64,000 bases of DNA. Origin: Hofstenia miamia. Lineage: Eukaryota > Xenacoelomorpha > Acoela. The notes below the pieces were generated by a model. It was not told where the DNA came from and did not search any database. It saw only the letters and a list, made by a program, of their open reading frames with translations. Made by a program: the position numbers and the translations under genes. The stretch lies in the NCBI GenBank assembly GCA_004352715.1, contig SCFE01000048.1, forward strand, positions 1,095,777 through 1,159,776, written 5' to 3'. Within the stretch, counting starts at the first letter, position 1. Each line of letters begins with the position of its first letter. Positions 23,601-35,611 of this stretch are shown one piece after another.

Positions 23601-26182
23601 TTGAAATTGATGTAGGGCCACTAGATCCGTTATGCTCGCTCAGGATTAATGATATTAATATTTTGAAGCTTTTCATAAGACATTCTAATTTCGTTTAATA
23701 TTAGATTGCTGCCAAAGATATTGCCATGATTAAAGCCGTAGTTCCACGATTAGCACAAAACGTGCTTGACTCTGTAATTCAGGTAAGTTTATTGAATTTC
23801 AATTTTAATTGGTTTCTTAGCAACTGAGAAATAATATATAATATTGTTTGTTATTTGAAATCATGTCCTTGTTATTGTAACAAGCTAATTTAATTTGATA
23901 GTAATTATTTCATATGTGTTTTTATAAATAGAAATATTTTCTTGCAAAGTTTTAATCTAAAAAATATCGCATTCATTTCCAAATGATTTATTTTACACAC
24001 GGTCAATTTATTATAAATAACTTTACAAAAATAATCTATACTTAGGGAAGTGATCTAAAACGGATACTCTAAAGTAGCGTGAACAATTATGTGAAGTAAA
24101 TTGTTAACTGGAGAGGAATTTACGCGCTTTTGTTGGCGGGGTATTTCTCGCAATGTTGTACCTCTAGTTAACTCATTAATTTTTACAATTTTAGAGTATA
24201 CTTTTTGGACCAATTAGTGAGATTTAATGGCTTATGGATGTTGGTTTGGATTATTTCTATAGCAAAAAACTTGTAAGCCTAAAATCTTAATCATAGTTAC
24301 GAATGGCAGGTTAGATTAACTGATATTTCATTTGCTAAGGAATACAGCATGATTAAACTGATCATTTCGGGACCGTCATTTCTTAGCAAATATGAGGTCT
24401 GGCTAGAAAGTAACATTGACGATCTCTTTTCTGTTAACATTACAATGAATGATAGAATTGCTTGCGTCACACTCTTGATCATTTTTATGCATTGCTGAAA
24501 ATATTCTTAGGGCACTCTGCGGCATCTAAGTGGGAATGATATTCAGGTGTTTCAGTAAAAAAAATTCGCTTCATGATTGCTGAGCACAGAATTTACCTTG
24601 AAATTTGGCAATGCGACAACTGAATCGTACTCGCCGCTGCTGCAACTGTGTGGAAAACACCCAATGTTGCGCACTCGCACTTTTGAAGTGGTTCAGAGAA
24701 GAATGAGAAGACTCTGAAGACGATCAAGATCTGGAAGACCATCAATCACCAAATCTCCAGAAAATATTGAATGTTTGAGGCAATTGATGCCTAACACTGT
24801 TGGTGATAGGTGAAGAGCTTTCCATAAGTAATTACAATGCCTTACCATTCTTATGGAAAAGACGGAAATACGCTAAATATTTCCCAAATCTATTATCCAA
24901 AGATTAAAAAATGAGTTACAATTTGTCCAAGCTTCATTAAATAACTACATAATAGGCCCGACCTACAGAAGCATGTGATCACAGGAGACGAGACTTGGAT
25001 AGTGGAATACCATCTTGAAACAAAAAGACGGTGCTGCCAATGGAAACCCCCAAGAGCACTGTGATCAACAAAGGAAAGAAAATTTTATTTATTTCTTTTT
25101 TCGATATTCTATTTATTGCTCTCTTCGATGTTCCTCTAATGCTAAACTCTTAATCAATATATTCAAGACAAGAGAAAAAATCTGTGAGAACGAGTTCCTG
25201 GATTCTCCGCCATTATAACGCACCAGCACATAGTTTTCAGTGTTCGACAGTGTATGGCTGCTATGAACGTTTCAATGTTGGCTTCATGCTTACTGGTCTT
25301 AGCTCCATCGAAATTCTTACTTTTCCCTGAACTAACTTGAAAGAGCAGTGAAGACAAAGCTGAAGAGAATTTTTTCTGGAGTGCTGCTAAGCTTTATATT
25401 AGAGGCAGACCTCTTACACACAATAATAAACATGCTCTCTGAACTTAGTATTGTTATTTGAGTCCGGTTTGTCATTGTTGTGGAAGCATCCACGATGAAA
25501 CAGATGTTCGATCAGAGTTGTTAGAAATTCAGTTCAAAGTCAAGTTAATGGCATTTCATAAAGACTTAACGATTACTGAAGTTGGTGAAAAATGAATGAA
25601 TCTCAAGACAACAGTGTTTTTAAAATATAAATGAATGATATGTTTGACTGCTGAACAGTAGAAAAGGAAATATTGATTGAGTGTGTCATTTTGTGATCAT
25701 TGTAAAAATATGTTTGCAGTTGCTCCTAATGACCTAGAAGTAATACATTAAATTTGACATCGTGAATATTCTTTTGAGGAGAAGTTCCATGCCATTTATA
25801 ATTGCACACAAACGTATCTCAAACCAAACATGTTAATGATTTGAATACAAGTTGTAAGGATAAAGACAATACAAATTGTTTGGAGAAATTTACTGTTGAT
25901 TTCATACGCTGATTTTTAGCTTGTCTAAAATTGTTTAAGTCAGCACTTTTGGAGTTACTATATAAATTAATGCTCACGTCTTGACGATATTTTGTAATGC
26001 ATTGCCCAGTACATAATATGTTATCCTAATTTTAGGTCCATGGTGCTGCAGGGATGTCTGATGATTTCCCAATTGCTAGATTCTATACCTGGTCCAGAGT
26101 TTTGCGAATAGCTGATGGGCCTGATGAAGTCCATCTCAGATCAATTGCAAGAATGGAAATAAAAGAGCAGTCAAAGTTATAG
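17650..26182 (+). CDS. Acyl-CoA dehydrogenase, ACAD10/ACAD11 type, with C-terminal SKL
   Basis: Exons 17650-17970, 18148-18400, 20243-20445, 20489-20725, 23705-23782 and 26036-26182 give 412 residues, the length of a complete ACAD. Seen in order: N-terminal helical domain ending [30 protein letters not shown] (flavin and substrate loop of the middle beta domain), [54 protein letters not shown] and DGPDEVH (26114-26134) near the C-terminus. These match ACAD10/11 rather than short- or medium-chain ACADs. The role known for the family is FAD-dependent alpha,beta-dehydrogenation of acyl-CoA, with 4-hydroxy acids handled together with the APH partner. The protein ends in SKL, a PTS1 signal, suggesting peroxisomes. 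The ATG at 17650 is chosen because an in-frame start sits 5 nt after an acceptor-like TTTAG and opens the conserved N-terminus. Confidence 0.9.
18401..20242. other. 1.8-kb ACAD intron
   Basis: AT-rich, no repeat ends or coding remnants recognised. Splits the codon for Gly in IIFMG|KND (phase 1). Confidence 0.6.
20398..21193 (+). repeat. First copy of a 796-bp near-identical direct duplication
   Basis: Contains the end of ACAD exon 3, the 43-bp intron 20446-20488, all of exon 4 and about 470 bp of the next intron. Repeated at 21195-21990 with only a few substitutions. The copies meet at a single N (21194). Confidence 0.9.
21195..21990 (+). repeat. Second copy of the ACAD exon duplication, probably an unmerged allele
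   Basis: Matches 20398-21193 at a constant offset of 797 without indels. It starts in mid-exon (VKKDENLL...), without the beginning of exon 3, and includes a full copy of exon 4 at 21286-21522. Differences such as GATGCTTTTG against GATGCGTTTG are few. Starting at a single N and inside an exon indicates an assembly join between haplotypes. If it were real, the mRNA would carry a repeated 79-residue segment. Confidence 0.85.
21991..23704. other. Rest of ACAD intron 4
   Basis: AT-rich. No coding remnant or repeat end recognised in about 1.7 kb. Confidence 0.55.
24590..25390 (+). pseudogene. Dead mariner transposase in the last ACAD intron
   Basis: A degraded mariner can be followed through several frames: a helix-turn-helix region with [13 protein letters not shown] and RSGRPS (about 24670-24745), then [12 protein letters not shown] (24975 onward), which holds the first catalytic Asp, then LRHYNAPAH (to 25231). 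The last block is normally HDNAPAH; the catalytic Asp is Tyr here. Stops and frameshifts are frequent and an AT-rich insertion or divergence lies near 25080-25180. It is in the same orientation as the host gene, between exons ending 23782 and starting 26036. Confidence 0.8.
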
Positions 26183-26573
26183 TTATTCATTTTTAGTTCT
26201 ATTTTTATAGTTTTTATTCTTTAATATATTATGTGGAACATTTATAGTATGTATTACAAAATACAAAAAACTGAAGTAAACAGTAACTGCCTCAAATACA
26301 AAGAATAAAAATAAATAGGATTTATGAAAGCACTTGACAATGAAATTTGCTTTGTCCACTTTACACAATGTATTGAATATCATTGTGTTTATATAGCTCA
26401 TTGCTTTGCACAACTCAAACTAAAACTTAATTTTTTTATCATAGAGTACGAAAATGTTCAAATAATTATCATTGTTTCTTATTGTTTATTTAAGTGAATA
26501 CAATGCTTACTGCATGAATAAACAATTTCCTTAGTTCGTAAACACATAAAAACACCCAAATGGAAAATGTAGG

Positions 26574-27610
26574 AATTTAATTCAATTAATCATGATTTAC
26601 TAATTAAAAAACTAAGAGAAATTTATAATTTTAGTGATTCATCAATCCAATTTCTAAAATCATATATATTTGATCGTTCACAATACGTGAAAGTAAACAA
26701 TCTATCGTCAAAACAAATATTGGTAAATAATGGAGTGCCACAAGGATCAGTTTTAGGACCACTATTATTCAATCTATATGTAAATGATATTCCTAACTTC
26801 ATTGAAGGCAAATGCATTCAATTTGCAGATGATACTCTATTATATACATCCAAAATAAAGATTTTACAAGAACATATAATTAAAGTAAAGAAATTTTTTG
26901 AACAGAATATGATGAAATTAAATATTGAGAAAACTACATTTATGATTATAAAGAATAAAAATAGAAAAAGTGAACCATTAGAATTAATATATATTGAAAA
27001 AAATATCATTTATGAAACTTAGAAAATTAAATATCTTGGTATTGAAATTGACAATGAACTTAAATTTACAGATCAGATCAATGCAACTACGAAGAAAATG
27101 GCCCATGGAGTTAAATTGCTAACTAAGATTCAACATATATTACCAATGAATTGAAGGATTGTACTACTAAGATCTCTTATACTGTCGCACTTTTCATATT
27201 CTTCTTTTTTATTTACCACTGTTACCAAGAAAATATTTAAAAAACTTAAGAAAGTTTTTAATTGGGCAATTAATACAATCTGTAGTAAAAACGATCAGAG
27301 TAAAATATAAGAAAAACATATCGAATCATTAGAATACCTATTAAAATTAAATTGCCTCTTACTATTTTGGAAAAGACCTTCAGTAGAATTACAGAAAGAT
27401 ATACACAAGCGAACTAAGACTTATCACAAAATCAAATTTAAAAAGAAAATCTTTGAAAAATCATTTACCAATTTTACAATTGATTTATGGAACAAACTTC
27501 CTCCAGATATTAAAGAAGAACGAAATTTCAATAAATTTAAAAAATCATTAAAAATTTCACTAAAACGAAAAAGATCCAACTACTTATCAAATTATAGGAC
27601 AAAGTCCATA
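26574..27610 (+). pseudogene. 5'-truncated non-LTR retrotransposon (reverse transcriptase half)
   Basis: Begins inside the RT with FNSINHDLL, then NGVPQGSVLGPLLFNLYVNDI and FADDTLLY, the catalytic Asp pair (about 26818-26841), then KIKYLGIEIDNELKF and a C-terminal LFTTVTKKIFKKLKKVFNWAI region. Stops interrupt the frame at about 27020, 27152 and 27308. The family is CR1/Jockey-like. It lies about 0.4 kb downstream of the ACAD stop in the same orientation and runs to just before the first 1000-N gap. Confidence 0.85.
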
Positions 27611-27661
27611 AACTATAACAAAGCTATTGAACAATGAAAACCAACTATTTATATCATCAAG

Positions 27662-28661
27662 NNNNNNNNNNNNNNNNNNNNNNNNNNNNNNNNNNNNNNN
27701 NNNNNNNNNNNNNNNNNNNNNNNNNNNNNNNNNNNNNNNNNNNNNNNNNNNNNNNNNNNNNNNNNNNNNNNNNNNNNNNNNNNNNNNNNNNNNNNNNNNN
27801 NNNNNNNNNNNNNNNNNNNNNNNNNNNNNNNNNNNNNNNNNNNNNNNNNNNNNNNNNNNNNNNNNNNNNNNNNNNNNNNNNNNNNNNNNNNNNNNNNNNN
27901 NNNNNNNNNNNNNNNNNNNNNNNNNNNNNNNNNNNNNNNNNNNNNNNNNNNNNNNNNNNNNNNNNNNNNNNNNNNNNNNNNNNNNNNNNNNNNNNNNNNN
28001 NNNNNNNNNNNNNNNNNNNNNNNNNNNNNNNNNNNNNNNNNNNNNNNNNNNNNNNNNNNNNNNNNNNNNNNNNNNNNNNNNNNNNNNNNNNNNNNNNNNN
28101 NNNNNNNNNNNNNNNNNNNNNNNNNNNNNNNNNNNNNNNNNNNNNNNNNNNNNNNNNNNNNNNNNNNNNNNNNNNNNNNNNNNNNNNNNNNNNNNNNNNN
28201 NNNNNNNNNNNNNNNNNNNNNNNNNNNNNNNNNNNNNNNNNNNNNNNNNNNNNNNNNNNNNNNNNNNNNNNNNNNNNNNNNNNNNNNNNNNNNNNNNNNN
28301 NNNNNNNNNNNNNNNNNNNNNNNNNNNNNNNNNNNNNNNNNNNNNNNNNNNNNNNNNNNNNNNNNNNNNNNNNNNNNNNNNNNNNNNNNNNNNNNNNNNN
28401 NNNNNNNNNNNNNNNNNNNNNNNNNNNNNNNNNNNNNNNNNNNNNNNNNNNNNNNNNNNNNNNNNNNNNNNNNNNNNNNNNNNNNNNNNNNNNNNNNNNN
28501 NNNNNNNNNNNNNNNNNNNNNNNNNNNNNNNNNNNNNNNNNNNNNNNNNNNNNNNNNNNNNNNNNNNNNNNNNNNNNNNNNNNNNNNNNNNNNNNNNNNN
28601 NNNNNNNNNNNNNNNNNNNNNNNNNNNNNNNNNNNNNNNNNNNNNNNNNNNNNNNNNNNNN
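27662..28661. other. Assembly gap of exactly 1000 N
   Basis: A run of N of round size, so a placeholder whose true length is unknown. Long frames across it are artefacts. Confidence 0.99.
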
Positions 28662-29241
28662 ATTTAGAGGGAATAATTTGTAAAACTGACGATGACTTGG
28701 TAAGTTGAAATATATCTTGCATGTTCTTATTAAACTTTGAATCTATCAAAACAATTGTGAGAAAGTCAGATGAAAAGCTGTTAAAGAGAATGTACTATGA
28801 GGACTATTTACTATCAGATCTAGTACCTGGAAGAAGTGATTATGCCTCTACAAGCCTCTGGGAACGTTAACCAGCCCCTGAAAGAGATATTGATAGGAGA
28901 TTTACGTTTATTTTTCCAAACAGATTCTTCAAGAAATACTAGCATTCTCGCTGTAACCTCCACTGTCTACCATATTCACACGTTACGAAATCATCAATCT
29001 AGAAATTTGTCTCCGCTTCCTATTTGCATTATCTACTTCCCAAGTCTCCAACCCTTACCAAAAACACCGACATGAAAAGAAAACAACACCAGAACTATCA
29101 CGTCCGTGAAATGCCACAAATAACTCTGCAAGTGAAGTGAATTTTATTATAGTTTGTAAATTTAGTCAGTTTGATGTGCTTCATTCTGAAATAAAGATAA
29201 TTTTTAATTTCTAAATTGGCAAAGTTACCACCGTTTTCAAA
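28662..29241 (+). repeat. Left arm of a 580-bp inverted repeat (LINE 3' end)
   Basis: Reverse complement of 30716-31295 with only a few mismatches. Begins at the edge of the gap. Contains ACTGACGATGACTTGGTAAG followed by TGAAATATATCTTGCATG, also found at the 3' end of the minus-strand LINE to the right, and an AATAAA near 29192. It is best read as the 3' untranslated end of a plus-strand LINE copy hidden in the gap. The 79-codon frame inside (28836-29075) has no recognisable protein features. Confidence 0.8.
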
Positions 29242-29269
29242 TTTCGGAACAATGATTATAGTAGTTATA

Positions 29270-29404
29270 GCCGCGGCAACCCTGCTGCAAACAAACGCCT
29301 CTGATTGGTCGAGAGCTTATGACGTCATATGTCACGTGACAGACCGTGAATATCGAAGGGTTGGTTGAGGCGTTGAGTCATCTAATTGATACTTAGCGCT
29401 AAGT
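29270..29404. promoter_or_regulatory. Cluster of CCAAT, CRE, E-box and AP-1-like sites
   Basis: In unique, relatively GC-rich sequence: ATTGG (inverted CCAAT) at 29304-29308, TGACGTCA at 29320-29327, GTCACGTGAC at 29331-29340, TGAGTCA at 29374-29380 and the perfect palindrome ACTTAGCGCTAAGT at 29391-29404. Close packing of several well-known factor sites within about 100 bp is promoter-like. No transcript or downstream gene is visible, as a 1000-N gap starts at 29716. Confidence 0.4.
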
Positions 29405-29715
29405 GCTTTGAAGATCTCGCTAATTGATTTTTTTGATAGGTAGATACAGCTTGCTAATGCATTTTTTTAATTAGCACATTCAGACCTCCTTAAATGATTC
29501 ACGCCCAAATTTACATTGTTTTGATATAATTACATTTTTTTGGTTTATTGTTTGTAATGACTAATTTTGTTAATATCACGGGTTACACTTCATGTTTTTG
29601 CATACATTACAATTTGTTAATATTCCTCGCTATCACGCATTTCGTTTTTGCTGATCACCAACCAATAATTATTTTTCATAAATTCAAATGTATTTCCATT
29701 GGCTGGTCAATCTAT

Positions 29716-30715
29716 NNNNNNNNNNNNNNNNNNNNNNNNNNNNNNNNNNNNNNNNNNNNNNNNNNNNNNNNNNNNNNNNNNNNNNNNNNNNNNNNNNNNN
29801 NNNNNNNNNNNNNNNNNNNNNNNNNNNNNNNNNNNNNNNNNNNNNNNNNNNNNNNNNNNNNNNNNNNNNNNNNNNNNNNNNNNNNNNNNNNNNNNNNNNN
29901 NNNNNNNNNNNNNNNNNNNNNNNNNNNNNNNNNNNNNNNNNNNNNNNNNNNNNNNNNNNNNNNNNNNNNNNNNNNNNNNNNNNNNNNNNNNNNNNNNNNN
30001 NNNNNNNNNNNNNNNNNNNNNNNNNNNNNNNNNNNNNNNNNNNNNNNNNNNNNNNNNNNNNNNNNNNNNNNNNNNNNNNNNNNNNNNNNNNNNNNNNNNN
30101 NNNNNNNNNNNNNNNNNNNNNNNNNNNNNNNNNNNNNNNNNNNNNNNNNNNNNNNNNNNNNNNNNNNNNNNNNNNNNNNNNNNNNNNNNNNNNNNNNNNN
30201 NNNNNNNNNNNNNNNNNNNNNNNNNNNNNNNNNNNNNNNNNNNNNNNNNNNNNNNNNNNNNNNNNNNNNNNNNNNNNNNNNNNNNNNNNNNNNNNNNNNN
30301 NNNNNNNNNNNNNNNNNNNNNNNNNNNNNNNNNNNNNNNNNNNNNNNNNNNNNNNNNNNNNNNNNNNNNNNNNNNNNNNNNNNNNNNNNNNNNNNNNNNN
30401 NNNNNNNNNNNNNNNNNNNNNNNNNNNNNNNNNNNNNNNNNNNNNNNNNNNNNNNNNNNNNNNNNNNNNNNNNNNNNNNNNNNNNNNNNNNNNNNNNNNN
30501 NNNNNNNNNNNNNNNNNNNNNNNNNNNNNNNNNNNNNNNNNNNNNNNNNNNNNNNNNNNNNNNNNNNNNNNNNNNNNNNNNNNNNNNNNNNNNNNNNNNN
30601 NNNNNNNNNNNNNNNNNNNNNNNNNNNNNNNNNNNNNNNNNNNNNNNNNNNNNNNNNNNNNNNNNNNNNNNNNNNNNNNNNNNNNNNNNNNNNNNNNNNN
30701 NNNNNNNNNNNNNNN
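29716..30715. other. Assembly gap of exactly 1000 N
   Basis: Placeholder gap in the centre of the inverted repeat; the right arm begins at its edge. Confidence 0.99.
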
Positions 30716-31295
30716 TTTTAAAACAGTGGTAACTTTGCCAATTTAGAAATTAAAAATTATCTTTATTTCAGAATGAAGCACATCAAACTGACTAAATTTA
30801 CAAACTATAATAAAATTCACTTCACTTGCAGAGTTATTTGTGGCATTTCACGGACGTGATAGTTCTGGTGTTGTTTTCTTTTCATGTCGGTGTTTTTGGT
30901 AAGGGTTGGAGACTTGGGAAGTAGATAATGCAAATAGGAAGCGGAGACAAATTTCTAGATTGATGATTTCGTAACGTGTGAATATGGTAGACAGTGGAGG
31001 TTACAGCGAGAATGCTAGTATTTCTTGAAGAATCTGTTTGGAAAAATAAACGTAAATCTCCTATCAATATCTCTTTCAGGGGCTGGTTAACGTTCCCAGA
31101 GGCTTGTAGAGGCATAATCACTTCTTCCAGGTACTAGATCTGATAGTAAATAGTCCTCATAGTACATTCTCTTTAACAGCTTTTCATCTGACTTTCTCAC
31201 AATTGTTTTGATAGATTCAAAGTTTAATAAGAACATGCAAGATATATTTCGACTTACCAAGTCATCGTCAGTTTTACAAATTATTCCCTCTAAAT
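30716..31295 (-). repeat. Right arm of the 580-bp inverted repeat (LINE 3' end)
   Basis: Continuous with the minus-strand LINE coding region ending near 31350, so this arm is the LINE 3' untranslated region. Pairs with 28662-29241; the sum of paired coordinates is constant at 59957, so there are no net indels. Confidence 0.85.
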
Positions 31296-31339
31296 TTACT
31301 AGATTTTACAATAATAATTATAATTTCTTAAATTTTAAA

Positions 31340-33988
31340 AAGTGGCAAATTTAATTTATAAATATAGTCTTCTTTTGTATTAAACTTGGTTGCAAGGATT
31401 TTATACAAATACTATCAATAATCTTTAAATTACTTGATCTTGACGTCTGATGTAATATTTTTGTTTCAAAATTTAGTCCGCATTTATTTATCTTGCATGT
31501 TCTTATTAAAGATTTAAAGTTATCAGTATATCCCAGTCGCATTGCCTTCCTCTGTAGTTTGTCTATGGGTTGCTGTAATGACTTCCTGCATCCTCCCCAT
31601 ACTGAGACTGAATAGGTCTCAACGCAGTGTAAAGTATCTTAAGCTCGCGTAAGGAGTAACCTTGTGCCTTTAACTTATTTAGAAGGAACATTTTGCTTCT
31701 GCATTTTTGTAGAAGACTTGAGACATGTTCTTCAAATGACAAGGCTTTATCAATGTACACTCCAAGGATTTTAATGGCTCGAAAGAGTTTGCCAGATGGG
31801 TATTGTGTAGTAGTCAAAGGAGAGCTACCCTTAGAAAAAATCATTTCAACTGTTTTTTCTTCGTTCATCGATAGGTTGTTGTTATTACACCAGTCTTTCA
31901 CAGTGCAGAGCAGTTCTTGGGCCATGTCTTGACCACGCATTCCACACAGTAGGATTGTAGCATCATCTCCGTATTTTACTAAAGAGACATCATCTCCATT
32001 CAAAACAAGATCATCATATAATAAGTTGAATAAGATTGGCCCCAGAATAGAGCCTTGGGGTATACCAGCATTTGTGCTGAGAAGTCGCGAATGTCGCCCA
32101 TTGACGTCAACAAATTGTGTCCTGTCTAGAAGGAATTTGCAAACTAGATTGACAACATACGGCGAGATATTCAGTTTGGAAGAGAGTTAACCATCTGATC
32201 GCGCGGCACTCGGTCAAACGCTTTACTGAGATCAATTGCAATTACCCTGACGTAATCATACGATTTAATCATATCCTTTGCTTTATTGATTATGCGCAAG
32301 AGNCCAGCGTTTGTGCTGAGAAGTCGCGAATGTCGCCCATTGAAGTCAACAAATTGTGTCCTGTCTAGAAGGAAGTCGCAAACTAGATTGACAACATACG
32401 GCGAGATATTCAGTTTGCGAAGAGAGTTAACCATCTGATCGCGCGGCACTCGGTCAAACGCTTTACTGAGATCAATTGCAATTACCCTGACGTAATCATA
32501 CGATTTAATCATATCCTTTGCTTTATTGATTATGCGCAAAAGAGCCATTTCTGTCGTTGACGAATTTCTGAAACCGAATTGATTCCGCTTCAGTCTTGCA
32601 TTGTAGGCTTTGGAGATGAACTTGTCATATATCATTCTCTCTAAGTGCCTCGACAGGATTGGCGTTACAGGTCAGTAACATACCTAACTTTTTAGCGTTT
32701 CGGAATAGGAACAATTCTGGATACTTTGAATGAATTCGGAAAAGACCCTCTTACCAAACACAAATTATAAATGTGACACAAAGGCTCAGCTAGGTTGTGA
32801 GCATTCTGTCAAATGAGCCAATATGGAATCTGATCGATTCCTGCTGCAGTTTTCTTTATTCTCCGTAAGCTGTGGTAAACTTCATGAATTGTAAAATCAG
32901 GAGGAATACTGTCATCTACGTAATCACGGACAGGTGCAGTATATGTATCAATATGGGAAACTTGTGCGTAATGTTTGTTAATTTCATCAACGTCCAAAGC
33001 CACATCCACGTGAGAGGAGTCACATGGTGAGACCGCCTTCCACCATTGTTTTGATCCCACTTTATGTTTCGTTTTGGCAATATTATCAAGCATGGTTTTC
33101 CTGATTCTTCGAGATAGAGCATTAGCCTCATTCTTGCGGTTCCGAATTTCAAGGAAATATTTCCTCTTCAACATAAGTTTGACCAGCGGCGTCACGTGGG
33201 GTGGGTCTTTTTCAGAGACCTTGACCTTCTTGACAGGACAGTAGGCGCTGAAAAGTTCGACCATATGTTGGGTCAGAATTTCTAGCATTCGGTCAGGATC
33301 ATTTATTTGAAGGATATCAAGGAAGTTTGTTCTGTCCATAGCAATGTGCAGTGCTCTGACATCTTGGGGTCGAATATTACGAACAAAAGCAATCTTGCGC
33401 TGCGTCCTAGAACGATTCTTAGCCTTTATGATAATGGCGCTGTGATCAGAGGGAACAGTAGTTCTTTTAGAGTACGCTAGGTGGTAATCTCTTCCAGCAG
33501 TTGAGAGAATAAAATCGAGCTGATTACGTCCGCATGTGCTCCCAATATGCAGGTGTTCCATTGGTAATGCGTCGAGTATTTTGGTTGGGTTAAGATCGTT
33601 GAAGTCACCGCATATTGTGAAGTGTGCAGTTGGGTACTGCCATTGAAGTTCTTCTACAGAACTGATAAAATACTCCTGGTAATGCTCTGACGTTGGCAAC
33701 AGGGAGGATAATAGAAGACACAAAATATGTGTTGCGACTCAACAGAAATAAATAGCAACCACAAAGCTTCAAAACTCGTGGTAAGTGTTTGAAAAAGTTG
33801 AGATACATGATGCGTAGTTTTATAATAGGCGCAAACACCTCATCCAGACTTCTTATTGGAATTATCGGAAGATCTGCCGTGGCGAAGAATAGAATACCGG
33901 CGGATATGGCGACAATATTATCTTGAACATCGCAGTTGAGCCAGGTCTCTGTAATGAAACAAATGTCAATGTTCTCATAAGCCAGCTC
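31340..33988 (-). pseudogene. CR1-like LINE, endonuclease-to-RT portion (copy 1)
   Basis: Reading right to left: the end of an exonuclease/endonuclease/phosphatase domain (CGDFNDLNPTKILDALP, LDFILSTAG, SDHSAII), a linker to IDQIPYWLI, then RT with QFGFRNSSTTEMALLRI, AIDLSKAFDRVPRD, SILGPILFNLLYDD, YGDDATILL (catalytic Asp pair, about 31950) and LGVYIDKALSFEEHV, ending with a thumb region to 31351. YGDD replaces the more usual FADD. The frame is broken near 32640-32810 and by a single-N join at 32303 where about 130 bp are repeated. Together with the 3' arm it is one nearly full LINE 3' half. Confidence 0.88.
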
Positions 33989-34229
33989 NTGTCCATAGCA
34001 ATGTGCAATGCTCTGACATCTTGGGGTCGAATATTACGAACAAAAGCAATCTTGCGCTGCGTCCTAGAACGATTCTTAGCCTTGGGAACAGTAGTTCTTT
34101 TAGAGTACGCTAGGTGGTAATCTCTTCCAGCAGTTGAGAGAATAAAATCGAGCTGATTACGTCCGCATGTGCTCCCAATATGCAGGTGTTCCATTGGTAA
34201 TGCGTCGAGTATTTTGGTTGGGTTAAGAT

Positions 34230-35229
34230 NNNNNNNNNNNNNNNNNNNNNNNNNNNNNNNNNNNNNNNNNNNNNNNNNNNNNNNNNNNNNNNNNNNNNNN
34301 NNNNNNNNNNNNNNNNNNNNNNNNNNNNNNNNNNNNNNNNNNNNNNNNNNNNNNNNNNNNNNNNNNNNNNNNNNNNNNNNNNNNNNNNNNNNNNNNNNNN
34401 NNNNNNNNNNNNNNNNNNNNNNNNNNNNNNNNNNNNNNNNNNNNNNNNNNNNNNNNNNNNNNNNNNNNNNNNNNNNNNNNNNNNNNNNNNNNNNNNNNNN
34501 NNNNNNNNNNNNNNNNNNNNNNNNNNNNNNNNNNNNNNNNNNNNNNNNNNNNNNNNNNNNNNNNNNNNNNNNNNNNNNNNNNNNNNNNNNNNNNNNNNNN
34601 NNNNNNNNNNNNNNNNNNNNNNNNNNNNNNNNNNNNNNNNNNNNNNNNNNNNNNNNNNNNNNNNNNNNNNNNNNNNNNNNNNNNNNNNNNNNNNNNNNNN
34701 NNNNNNNNNNNNNNNNNNNNNNNNNNNNNNNNNNNNNNNNNNNNNNNNNNNNNNNNNNNNNNNNNNNNNNNNNNNNNNNNNNNNNNNNNNNNNNNNNNNN
34801 NNNNNNNNNNNNNNNNNNNNNNNNNNNNNNNNNNNNNNNNNNNNNNNNNNNNNNNNNNNNNNNNNNNNNNNNNNNNNNNNNNNNNNNNNNNNNNNNNNNN
34901 NNNNNNNNNNNNNNNNNNNNNNNNNNNNNNNNNNNNNNNNNNNNNNNNNNNNNNNNNNNNNNNNNNNNNNNNNNNNNNNNNNNNNNNNNNNNNNNNNNNN
35001 NNNNNNNNNNNNNNNNNNNNNNNNNNNNNNNNNNNNNNNNNNNNNNNNNNNNNNNNNNNNNNNNNNNNNNNNNNNNNNNNNNNNNNNNNNNNNNNNNNNN
35101 NNNNNNNNNNNNNNNNNNNNNNNNNNNNNNNNNNNNNNNNNNNNNNNNNNNNNNNNNNNNNNNNNNNNNNNNNNNNNNNNNNNNNNNNNNNNNNNNNNNN
35201 NNNNNNNNNNNNNNNNNNNNNNNNNNNNN
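34230..35229. other. Assembly gap of exactly 1000 N
   Basis: Placeholder gap within the LINE mosaic. Confidence 0.99.
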
Positions 35230-35611
35230 CAGTAGGATTGTAGCATCATCTCCGTTCAAAACAAGATCATCATATAATAAGTTGAATAAGATTGGCCCCA
35301 GAATAGAGCCTTGGGTATACCAGCGTTTGTGCTGAGAAGTCGCGAATGTCACCCCTTGAAGTCAACAAATTGTGTCCTGTCTAGAAGGAAGTCTCAAACT
35401 AGATTGACAACATATGGCGAGATATTCAGTTGGCTAAGAGAGTTAACCATCTGATCGCGCAGCACTCGGTCAAATGCTTTACTGAGATCAATCGCAATTA
35501 CCCTGACGTAATCATATGATTTTATCATATCCTTTGCTTTATTGATTATGCGCGAGAGCCATTTCTGCCGCTTCAGTCTGGCATTGTAGGCTTTGGAGAT
35601 GAACTTGTCAT

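Noticed and set aside
27627-28749. Very long open frames over gaps, also at 29548-30746, 33862-35352, 49641-49933 and 55748-56173
   Set aside because: They consist almost only of undetermined residues over N runs.
28836-29075. 79-codon frame in the inverted-repeat arms
   Set aside because: Present twice only because of the repeat; no motif, and it lies in the apparent LINE 3' untranslated region.
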